Part shown: piece after piece, positions 25,830-33,629 of the stretch | Layout of the letters: every line of letters begins with the position of its first letter | Position numbering within the stretch: the first letter of the stretch is position 1 | Source: JBBQWT01 sp038210375 | GTDB taxonomy: Bacteria > Acidobacteriota > Terriglobia > Terriglobales > Acidobacteriaceae | Direction of reading: 5' to 3' | Length of the DNA stretch: 64,000 nt | Assembly: GCA_038210375.1 (NCBI GenBank) | Contig: JBBQWT010000015.1 | Location: 29,783-93,782 of the forward strand | Position numbers and translations under genes: made by a program | Notes under the pieces: model-generated | The model's input: the letters and a program-made list of their open reading frames with translations, nothing else | The model's database searches: none | What the model was told of the DNA's origin: nothing

Positions 25830-28205
25830 ATGCATCTCACCCCGAATGTGTTTCGCGCGACCTGTATCGCTCTGCTGGGCACATCTCTTTGCGGCATGGC
25901 CGCCGCACCGCGCAGAATCCCGCGACCCAACCAGGCCGCGCCAGATTCCAAGGCATACCGTGATTCCACTTTACCGGTGAATCTGAGGGTCGCGTCCCTG
26001 CTGGCGCAGATGACGCTCGAAGAGAAAGTCGCGCAGGTGCGCGCCATCTGGCCGCCGCTCGAGAAAGAGTCCGATCCGAAATGGACTGACCTGACCACAC
26101 CCTCGCTCAAAGAAATTGCCGAGATGAAAGACGGCATCGGCCACGTTTCCAATCCCCGCGGCAAGAGAACGCCGCGGGAGTCAGCGCTTTATGCCAACGC
26201 CATCCAGACTTACCTGGCGAAAAATACGCGGCTGGGAATTCCCGCCATCATTCATGACGAGATTCTGCACGGCCACATGAAGGCCGGCAGCACCGTCTTT
26301 CCCCAGCCTCTGGCCATGGGTTCGAGTTGGGACCCGGCCCTGGTGCAGGAAGTATTTACCACGGCGGCGCATGAAGCTCGCGCCCGCGGATTTCAGCACG
26401 TGCTCGGCCCCAACATGGACCTGGCGCGGGAACCGCGCTGGGGCCGCACCGAAGAGAGTTACGGTGAAGACCCCTACCTGACGGCGCGCATGGTCACCGC
26501 GACCGTCCGCGGACTGCAGGGCGAGTCCGGCGTCATCGACGGCAACCATGTGATTGCTACCGGCAAGCATTTTGCGGGACACGGTCAGCCCGAAGGCGGA
26601 ACCAATACCGCCCCGATCAATATGGGGGAGCGCCAGTTGCGCGAGAACCACTTGCGCACGTTTCAAGCGGCGGTGCAGGATGCGCACCTGCAGAGCATCA
26701 TGCCCGCATATCACGAGATAGACGGCATCCCCAGCCACGCCAATCCGTTTCTGCTGCAAAAAGTCCTGCGCCAGGAGTGGGGCTTTCAGGGAGTGGTTGT
26801 CTCTGATTATTTTGCCGTGAATGATCTGGATGACCGCCATCACGTGGTCGCCGGCTGCGCCCAGGCCGCCATCCTCGCCATCACCACCGGGGTGGATATT
26901 GAATTGCCCGATGGCAAGTGTTACGCGACCCTGGCCGATTCGGTTCGCGGCGGCAAGCTGCCGGAAAGCGTGCTGGATACCGCGGTGGGACGCGTCCTGC
27001 GCACTAAATTCATGCTGGGACTCTTCGAAAATTTTTATGTTGACCCTGACGCCGCCGAGCGTGTCGTGCACACCGCCGCAGCCCAGGACCTGGCACTGCG
27101 CATGGCGCGGGAATCCATCACCCTGCTGAGGAATGAGCACAACGTGCTGCCTTTGGATCGCGCGAAGCTCAAACAGATCGCGGTGATTGGTCCCAACGCC
27201 AATCGCGCTCACTATGGCGGCTATACCGACGCCGATGCGACGCCGGGGGTGAGTATCCTCGACGGCGTCCGCAGGAAGCTGGAAGGTTCGGCGACGGTCG
27301 CGTATGCCGAAGGGTGCAAGATCACCAGGCAGGGAGGAGTGTGGTGGGCGGACCATGCGGATTTGAGCGACCCCGCGGACGACCAGCGCCTCATCGCCGA
27401 AGCCGCACAGGTCGCGGCAAACTCCGATGCCGTGGTGCTGGTGCTGGGCGGCAACGAAGACACCAATAAAGAAGGATGGGCCGACAATCATCTCGGCGAC
27501 CGCGACTCCATCGAGTTGCTCGGGAGGCAGAATGACCTGGTAAAGGCCATCCTCGCCACCGGCAAGCCGACCATTGTGTTCCTGCAAAACAGCGGTCCCC
27601 TGGCCATACCCTACATCGCGGAAAATGTTCCCGCGGTACTTGAGGGCTTCTACCTGGGCGAGCAGGGAGGCACCGCCGCTGCCGACGTTCTCTTTGGCGA
27701 TTTCAACCCGTCTGGCAAGCTGCCCGTATCTTTTCCGCGCAGCACCGGCCAGTTGCCCGACTATTACGATCACAAGCCATCGGCGCGCCGCGGCTATCTT
27801 TTCACCAGCAAGGAGCCGGTGTTCCCCTTCGGCCACGGCCTCAGCTACACGACCTTCACTTACCGCAACCTGAAACTCTCGCAGGAGTCGGTTGCCAATG
27901 GCCAAACGGTGACGGTCAGCGTCGATGTATCGAATACGGGCACGCGAGCCGGCGCGGAAGTTGCGCAGATGTATATTCGCGACCGGGTGAGCTCGGTGAC
28001 CAGGCCAGTGATGGAGTTGAAAGATTTCGCGCGCGTTTTTCTGCAGCCCGGCGAAACGCGCTCAATCACTTTCTCTCTTACTCCGGATAAACTTGCGTTC
28101 TACAACCGGGAAATGAAATTCGTGATCGAGCCCGGAATGTTTGACATCATGGTGGGCGGCAGTTCGGCTCGCGTACAAACCGTCACCTTGAACGTGACTC
28201 CTTAA
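25830..28205 (+). CDS. Exported GH3 beta-glycosidase (probable beta-xylosidase)
   Basis: 791-residue glycoside hydrolase family 3 enzyme. Signal peptide MHLTPNVFRATCIALLGTSLCGMAAA. The GH3 N domain contains KHFAGHGQPEGGTN and the nucleophile D326 in VVVSDYFAVND. The C domain (from about 420) contains LLRNEHNVLPL and LVLGGNED. A fibronectin-III-like cap closes the protein (about 685-790). ATG 25830 is used, with GGAGA just upstream; GTG 25827 is also in frame. Position at the end of the xylose operon suggests beta-1,4-xylosidase activity that supplies xylose to XylF; beta-glucosidase cannot be excluded from sequence alone. Confidence 0.93.
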   Translation: MHLTPNVFRATCIALLGTSLCGMAAAPRRIPRPNQAAPDSKAYRDSTLPVNLRVASLLAQMTLEEKVAQVRAIWPPLEKESDPKWTDLTTPSLKEIAEMKDGIGHVSNPRGKRTPRESALYANAIQTYLAKNTRLGIPAIIHDEILHGHMKAGSTVFPQPLAMGSSWDPALVQEVFTTAAHEARARGFQHVLGPNMDLAREPRWGRTEESYGEDPYLTARMVTATVRGLQGESGVIDGNHVIATGKHFAGHGQPEGGTNTAPINMGERQLRENHLRTFQAAVQDAHLQSIMPAYHEIDGIPSHANPFLLQKVLRQEWGFQGVVVSDYFAVNDLDDRHHVVAGCAQAAILAITTGVDIELPDGKCYATLADSVRGGKLPESVLDTAVGRVLRTKFMLGLFENFYVDPDAAERVVHTAAAQDLALRMARESITLLRNEHNVLPLDRAKLKQIAVIGPNANRAHYGGYTDADATPGVSILDGVRRKLEGSATVAYAEGCKITRQGGVWWADHADLSDPADDQRLIAEAAQVAANSDAVVLVLGGNEDTNKEGWADNHLGDRDSIELLGRQNDLVKAILATGKPTIVFLQNSGPLAIPYIAENVPAVLEGFYLGEQGGTAAADVLFGDFNPSGKLPVSFPRSTGQLPDYYDHKPSARRGYLFTSKEPVFPFGHGLSYTTFTYRNLKLSQESVANGQTVTVSVDVSNTGTRAGAEVAQMYIRDRVSSVTRPVMELKDFARVFLQPGETRSITFSLTPDKLAFYNREMKFVIEPGMFDIMVGGSSARVQTVTLNVTP

Positions 28206-28306
28206 TAGATAAGTTGGATTGCAGTTTCATGCGCCCTGCGTGAACCCGGCTTAGGAGTCTGTGTCACAACTAAAACAATTTCGCCATCTCCAACCCCCTC
28301 CCCGGT

Positions 28307-28352
28307 GTCATCCTGACGACCCCCGGCTTTATCGGGGTGAGGAAGGACCCCT
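28307..28352 (-). repeat. 46-bp palindromic interspersed repeat, copy 2 (inverted)
   Basis: Inverse orientation of the repeat at 28489-28534. It shows GTCATCCTGAC, then CCCCCGGCTTTATCGGGG, then the GAGGAAGGA end. It lies inside the left half of the larger inverted element. Confidence 0.75.
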
Positions 28353-28488
28353 ACTGTTCGACAAGTATTTCCCCGGAGGCTTTTTCGGTCTTGCAGTACG
28401 GGTCCGGCGCCGCGCTCGACCGCCACCGTACAGTGGTCAGTATTCGGCTGAGATGAACCATCGGGTTAACTGAGAGTTGGCAGAGGGT

Positions 28489-28534
28489 AGGGATTCTTCC
28501 TCACCCCGATAAAGCCGGGGGTCGTCAGAATGAC
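28489..28534 (+). repeat. 46-bp palindromic interspersed repeat, copy 3
   Basis: Shows GGATTCTTCCTCACCCCG, loop ATAAAG, CCGGGGG and the terminal palindrome GTCAGAATGAC. Together with copy 2 it can form a long cruciform or RNA stem. Confidence 0.75.
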
Positions 28535-28773
28535 AGCCCGTGGGGGGCTGCCAAGAGCCGTTCCTTAGCAATCTTTTAAGAAAGAAAGCAAGGATGCTGG
28601 AGATGGCGAGATTCTCCGTCGGCAAAGATCGAAAAGGGGATACAGCGGCTATGGAACCGCTATAAAAGAACGAGATCTCCCGAATCGAGCGCTCTGGTTG
28701 GGACACAGACTCTTACACGGCGACGCCGCGCTGTTATATCCTCAACGTTTCATTTCATCTCCCCGGAGCCTAT

Positions 28774-31700
28774 GTGCTGCTTAACCGAAAAATCCTGGTC
28801 ACCTTTGCGCTGCTGGGCGTGGCTTGCCATGCGCCGCTAGCCGCTCAATCCATATCGCCTTCCAACTTCGCGGAGATGCGATGGAGGCTGGTGGGCCCTT
28901 TTCGCGGTGGCCGGACCTTGAGCGCGGTCGGCGTCCCCGGCAATCCCAGTGTTTTTTATTCCGGCGCGGTCGGCGGCGGGATTTGGAAATCCACCGATGC
29001 GGGCACGACCTGGCAGCCGATGTTTGATGGCCCGGCCGGCGGTCCTTCATCCTCCATCGCATCGATCGGCGCGCTGGCCGTGGCGCCATCTGACGCCAAC
29101 GTGATTTATGCCGGCTCCGGCGAAGCCGATATGCGTTCCGACATCACCTACGGCAACGGAATGTATAAATCCACCGATGCCGGTAAGACCTGGCTTCATA
29201 TCGGACTCGAAGATTCGCGCCAGATCGGACGCATTGTGGTGGACCCGCGCAACCCTGACATCGTCCTGGTCGCCGCACTGGGACACGCCTATGGACCCAA
29301 TCACCAGCGCGGCGTCTTCCGCACCACCGACGGCGGAAAGAGTTGGAAGCAGGTGCTGTACAAAGACGATGATACCGGCGCCATCGACCTTGCTAGCGAT
29401 CCGCAGGATGGGCGCACCGTCTATGCGTCTTTGTGGCAGACGCGGCGGCCGCCTTGGAATGTGTATCCTCCCTCCAACGGGCCGGGCAGCGGGCTCTATA
29501 AATCTTCCGATGGCGGCGTCACCTGGCGGCAGTTGCTAGGAAATGGCCTGCCCTCGGAAGGGCTGGGCCACATCGGGATTGCGGTAGCGCCTTCTGATGC
29601 CGGCCGCGTGTACCTGATGGTTGATGCCAAAGAGGGCGGTCTCTACCGTTCCGATGATGCCGGCGCTCACTGGGTGCGGGCCGATAGCGAACGGCGAATC
29701 TGGGGCCGGGGATGGTACTTCGGCGGCATCACCGTTGATCCGAAAAATCCCGACGTGGTTTTCGTTTCCAATACTTCGATTTATAAATCCATCGATGGCG
29801 GCCATAGTTTCACCGCATTCAAAGGCGCGCCCGGCGGCGACGATTATCACAGCGTCTGGATCGCGCCCGGCGATTCGATGCGCATGGCCGTGGCCACCGA
29901 CCAGGGATCGATCGTCACCCTGAATGGCGGCCAGACCTGGAGCTCCTGGTATAACCAGCCCACCGGGCAGTTCTACCGGGTAAGCGTAGACCACCGTTTT
30001 CCCTACTGGCTGTACGGGGCGCAGCAGGATAGCGGCGCGATGACCGTGCCCAGCCGCAGCAATTTTGCCGCTCCCTCGGAGCGTGACTGGCGGCCTATCG
30101 GTGTGGGCGGCGAAAGTGGAATGCTCGCGCCCGACCCCGCCGACTCCAATATCGTGTTCGGCGGCGCCGTGTCACGTTTCGATCTCGCCAGCGGTGAGGA
30201 GCAGGACGTCTCTCCGGCCATCGACGCCGGAACTTCGGGGGTCAAGAATGCGCCCTTCCGCAGCACCTGGACGCTGCCCCTGGTATTTTCTCCCGCTGAC
30301 CATCACAAGCTTTACTTCGCGCACCAGTCCATGTTCCGCACCATCAACGGCGGCAAATCGTGGGATGAGATCAGCCCTGACCTGACCCGGGAAAATCCCG
30401 GCGTGCCGGATAATCTCGATCCTATTACGGCGAAGTCAGGGCTCGCCAGTCCGCGCAAAGGCGTCGTCTTTTCCATCGCGCCGTCGCCACTTGATTCCAA
30501 CTTGATCTGGGCCGGCACCGACGACGGGCTGATTCACCGCACGCTGGACGATGGCCGGCACTGGCAGAATGTCACTCCCGTGGCGCTCACGCCGTGGAGC
30601 AAGGTGGGCACGATCGAAGCCTCGCGCTTCGATAAGAACATCGCTTACGCGGCCGTGGACCGGCATCGCCTCGAAGATCTGCGCGCCTACATCTACCGCA
30701 CGCGCGATGCCGGCCGGAGCTGGCAATCGATCTCCGAGGGAATTCCTGAAGGCGCATACGTAAATGTGGTGCGCGAAGACCGCGAGCGCCCAGGGCTGCT
30801 GTACGCCGGCACCGAGCTGGGCATGTACGTGAGTTTTAATGACGGCGGCGCGTGGCAGCCGCTGCAATTGAACCTGCCGGTGGCGTCGGTCCGCGACATC
30901 GCCGTGACCGGCGACGACCTGGTGATCGCTACCCATGGCCGCGCGCTATGGATTCTGGATGACGTAACCCCGCTGCGGCAAATGCAGCAAGCCGGCAATT
31001 CGCCGGGTGAAGCGCTACAGCTCTTCAAACCGCAGACTGCGTTGCGGGTGCGTCCGGGTTCCGATCAGGGGACGCCTTATCCTCCGGAAATTCCGCACGG
31101 CGAAAACCCTCCGGCCGGCGCCATCATCGACTATTACGTTCCTGCTGCCGCGGCCGCGAGTTCCGCAGCGTCCCCGGGCGTGGTGCTGGAAATTCTGGAC
31201 AGCGCCGGAACCGTAGCCCGCCGCTTGGCCAGCGATGACCCGGTCACGCCGGTGGACGAGAAGACACTCGACATTCCCATGTATTGGATCCATCCCGCCA
31301 AAACACTTTCGGCGGCGCCGGGCATGCACCGCTTCGTCTGGGATCTTCATTTTTCATCGCCGCTGCACGGACTGCGGCGCGGACGGCGCGAAGTGGTGGG
31401 CCCATGGGCGCCGCCGGGCCGCTACACCGTGCGTCTGTGGTCCGATGGCAGTCACCTTGAACAGCCATTGCTCTTGAAAATCGATCCACGCCTGGCGGCC
31501 AGCGGATGCGGCGCTCCCGAAGTAAAAATGCCGTCTGCCTGCCCCAACCTGCAGAAGGAATTTGCGGCGGCACAAAGAGCGCTGGCGGCGTCCGCCCAGA
31601 TCGCGGCCGCGCTGGCCGAGGAAGGCAGGCTCTCCAAACAGCTTGATGGGTTGCAAGCCAAAGCAGTGGGTAACGGGGTGATCGCAGCGGCTTTAGGAAA

Positions 31701-32013
31701 ATTCAAAGACCAAATGGCGGGCATCGCCGGACGGCCCTCTGAAGGTTTCGGCGCCGCCACCCAGGCGCTCGACCTCAACCGTACCAGCCTGCGCTATCTG
31801 CAAGGCGCTTTCAGTTCGATCGCATCGGCCATCGAGAGCGCCGACGCCGCGCCTACTCCTGAACGCCTGAGCGCACTGGCTAACGATCAGAAGACCCTGC
31901 AAGCGGCCATGTCCAAATGGCAGGAACTGATTTCAGGCGAGATACCGAAGCTCAATTCGCAATTGCACCAAGCCGGGTTGGAGCAGTTGAACCCCGCCGC
32001 TCCCGCGCCCTGA
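28774..32013 (+). CDS. Exported sortilin/VPS10-like BNR-repeat protein
   Basis: 1079 residues with signal peptide (KILVTFALLGVACHAPLAAQ). Residues about 30-740 form an Asp-box/BNR propeller in which SxDxGxTW-like motifs recur: KSTDAGTTW, KSTDAGKTW, RTTDGGKSW, KSSDGGVTW, TINGGKSWDE and TRDAGRSWQS. Such proteins are annotated as glycosyl hydrolases or VPS10 proteins in Acidobacteriota, but the true activity is unknown. Residues 800-900 look like a beta-sandwich (MHRFVWDLHF), and the C-terminal 150 residues are helical. The GTG start at 28774 has GGAG five bases upstream; the overlapping ATG 28772 is out of frame. Surface binding or degradation of polymers is the likely setting. Confidence 0.88.
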   Translation: MLLNRKILVTFALLGVACHAPLAAQSISPSNFAEMRWRLVGPFRGGRTLSAVGVPGNPSVFYSGAVGGGIWKSTDAGTTWQPMFDGPAGGPSSSIASIGALAVAPSDANVIYAGSGEADMRSDITYGNGMYKSTDAGKTWLHIGLEDSRQIGRIVVDPRNPDIVLVAALGHAYGPNHQRGVFRTTDGGKSWKQVLYKDDDTGAIDLASDPQDGRTVYASLWQTRRPPWNVYPPSNGPGSGLYKSSDGGVTWRQLLGNGLPSEGLGHIGIAVAPSDAGRVYLMVDAKEGGLYRSDDAGAHWVRADSERRIWGRGWYFGGITVDPKNPDVVFVSNTSIYKSIDGGHSFTAFKGAPGGDDYHSVWIAPGDSMRMAVATDQGSIVTLNGGQTWSSWYNQPTGQFYRVSVDHRFPYWLYGAQQDSGAMTVPSRSNFAAPSERDWRPIGVGGESGMLAPDPADSNIVFGGAVSRFDLASGEEQDVSPAIDAGTSGVKNAPFRSTWTLPLVFSPADHHKLYFAHQSMFRTINGGKSWDEISPDLTRENPGVPDNLDPITAKSGLASPRKGVVFSIAPSPLDSNLIWAGTDDGLIHRTLDDGRHWQNVTPVALTPWSKVGTIEASRFDKNIAYAAVDRHRLEDLRAYIYRTRDAGRSWQSISEGIPEGAYVNVVREDRERPGLLYAGTELGMYVSFNDGGAWQPLQLNLPVASVRDIAVTGDDLVIATHGRALWILDDVTPLRQMQQAGNSPGEALQLFKPQTALRVRPGSDQGTPYPPEIPHGENPPAGAIIDYYVPAAAAASSAASPGVVLEILDSAGTVARRLASDDPVTPVDEKTLDIPMYWIHPAKTLSAAPGMHRFVWDLHFSSPLHGLRRGRREVVGPWAPPGRYTVRLWSDGSHLEQPLLLKIDPRLAASGCGAPEVKMPSACPNLQKEFAAAQRALAASAQIAAALAEEGRLSKQLDGLQAKAVGNGVIAAALGKFKDQMAGIAGRPSEGFGAATQALDLNRTSLRYLQGAFSSIASAIESADAAPTPERLSALANDQKTLQAAMSKWQELISGEIPKLNSQLHQAGLEQLNPAAPAP

Positions 32014-32043
32014 AAACATTCGATAATTTTTGACCTGTACGGT

Positions 32044-32378
32044 TTTGTTTTTCGGTGGAAGCAGCGGCCTTTCAGGCCGCTGAATAGATGCTCTTAAGGA
32101 TTTCGGCTTCAGCCGCTGTGACGACAATCAAATACCTGTGTAAAAATACACGGCTACGCTGCCCTTTATCGTCCAGTTTCGAACCCTTGCTTGGTTAGAA
32201 GGATGCGACAGACGCTCGGGGTGTTATAGCAATCAAGGTATTCACAAAGACCGGAAACCCAATTGGAGATGAGGATGGGCCCTTTGATTTGCAAGGACTC
32301 GTCACCGGGGCTAAGCCCAATTAATAAGAGGCAACTATTCAGCGGCCTGAAGGGCCGCTGCTTCCACCAAAAGGCAAA
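32044..32378. repeat. 335-bp element with 45-bp terminal inverted hairpins
   Basis: The arms 32054-32087 and 32335-32368 are exact inverted copies except for one base, and weaker complementarity extends to 32044 and 32378. Each arm is itself a hairpin: CAGCGGCCT-TTC-AGGCCGCTG at 32062-32082, with its counterpart near 32339-32359. A further GGCTTCAGCCG palindrome lies near 32105. No credible gene is inside. The flanking motif ATTCAG-stem-CTGCTTCCACC also occurs at 36386-36419 with a different stem, and its end occurs at the window start. Confidence 0.7.
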
Positions 32379-32449
32379 ATGATGCGGTTCTGCCGTTCTA
32401 GGCTTAGACATAATTAGTGGCACTCCTTGGACAGCGAAGTTGAGGCGGC

Positions 32450-32686
32450 ATGAAAAAGGCGATGCGTTGGGCGGCCCAGGGAATCATTGGATGCATACTT
32501 TTCTTTGGATTGCAGAGGCTGTGGGTGCTCTCCGGACTACCCTACCTTGAGGTGCGGGTATCTGGCTTTGACGTGAATGCATTAATTGGAACGCAAACCA
32601 GAATTATTGCAGCGATACTGTTTATCGCGGCCCAGTTCCTGGCATGGCTCATATTCCGTAAAGGTAGATTACAAACTGCCGCATGA
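32450..32686 (+). CDS. Small two-helix membrane protein, unknown function
   Basis: 78 residues. Hydrophobic helices lie at about 8-27 (AAQGIIGCILFFGLQRLWVL) and 50-68 (IIAAILFIAAQFLAWLIF), joined by a short polar loop and ended by a basic tail. GAGGCGGC precedes the ATG. It stands alone between the hairpin element and the DUF1223 gene. I do not recognise a family. The membrane pattern and ribosome site support a real gene, but the case is modest. Confidence 0.55.
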   Translation: MKKAMRWAAQGIIGCILFFGLQRLWVLSGLPYLEVRVSGFDVNALIGTQTRIIAAILFIAAQFLAWLIFRKGRLQTAA

Positions 32687-32742
32687 CTCTCCGCTCTGGA
32701 ATCCAAAAGGCACGCGGTTTCAGTTACCATTAATCCAACCCT

Positions 32743-33504
32743 ATGACCTCTCGTCCTGTGAACTCCAGATATTTCCTCCTCGTCGTATTTCTTATTCTCG
32801 GAATATTCACCGCCTTCGCCGAAGCCCCTTCTGCCGCGCCCAGGCGAGTTCCGGTGATCGTCGAACTATTCACCTCGGAAGGGTGCTCGAGTTGCCCGCC
32901 GGCAGATGCGCTCTTGGTCCAGCTCAACCAGCAGGCAATCCCCGGAGCGGACGTGATTGCCCTGGGACAGCATGTGGACTACTGGAACCATCTGGGATGG
33001 GCCGACCGGTTTTCTTCGGCGAAGTTCAGCCACCGGCAGAATGACTATTCGAACCGCTTTGGCCTGGACTCGGTTTATACCCCGCAAATGGTGGTGAACG
33101 GACACGCGCAGTTTGTAGGGAACGACACCGGCCAGGCGCGCAAGGCAATCACCGATGCCGCCAGCCGGCCGGCGCAATCCCAGGTGGGGTTGAGTTTGGA
33201 CGGAACCCAAAAGCTTGAAGTCGTAGTGAGCGGCGCCGAGAAGTCCCAGGTGATGCTGGCCATCACCGAAGATAACCTCACCACTGAAGTAGCCCGGGGA
33301 GAAAATGGGGGACGAACCTTGCGCCACGCCGCCGTGGTGCGCGAGCTGCGCAAGATCGGCGAGCTGAACGACGGAAAATTTTCCAGCTCGCAAGTCCTCA
33401 AGCTTGTACCGGAATGGCGGGTCGAGAACCTGCACGCCGTGGTTTTTCTACAGAACCCTGCCACCATGCAGATCACCGGCGCAGCCTCGGTCAAACTGAA
33501 ATAG
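32743..33504 (+). CDS. DUF1223 exported thioredoxin-like protein
   Basis: 253 residues with an N-terminal signal/anchor (YFLLVVFLILGIFTAFAEA). The mature part begins VPVIVELFTSEGCSSCPPAD, the DUF1223 signature with a CxxC motif resembling a thioredoxin-like redox site. Further family motifs are HVDYWNHLGWAD and YTPQMVVNGHAQFVG, which contains the cis-Pro. It probably acts in the periplasm on thiols or metals; the role in the family is not established. ATG 32743. No operon partner. Confidence 0.85.
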   Translation: MTSRPVNSRYFLLVVFLILGIFTAFAEAPSAAPRRVPVIVELFTSEGCSSCPPADALLVQLNQQAIPGADVIALGQHVDYWNHLGWADRFSSAKFSHRQNDYSNRFGLDSVYTPQMVVNGHAQFVGNDTGQARKAITDAASRPAQSQVGLSLDGTQKLEVVVSGAEKSQVMLAITEDNLTTEVARGENGGRTLRHAAVVRELRKIGELNDGKFSSSQVLKLVPEWRVENLHAVVFLQNPATMQITGAASVKLK

Positions 33505-33629
33505 AACCTGGGGCCGGGAACGCGGCCCCCAGTCAAGCGACTGAGTGGCTGCCGATTCTGATTACCCGCTGCGTTCGGTGCAGCCGCAGGCATTAAAATA
33601 AAAGCGCAAAATTCTTATCGAGGGTGATT

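Larger units (their letters stand above)
28255..28712. repeat. 458-bp inverted-repeat element, MITE-like
   Basis: The ends are inverted repeats: GAGTCTGTGTCACAAC at 28255-28270 and its near-perfect complement at 28697-28712 (15 of 16). Inside, the 12-mer TCGCCATCTCCA at about 28280-28292 is mirrored near 28597-28611, and two copies of the 46-bp palindromic repeat face each other. No coding frame of interest is inside. It fills the gap between the GH3 gene and the sortilin-like gene. Part of the right arm recurs at 17-58. Confidence 0.6.

Noticed and set aside
26181..27905. Minus-strand open frame (574 codons) opposite the GH3 gene
   Set aside because: No family motif, no ribosome site, and the sense frame is a complete GH3 enzyme.
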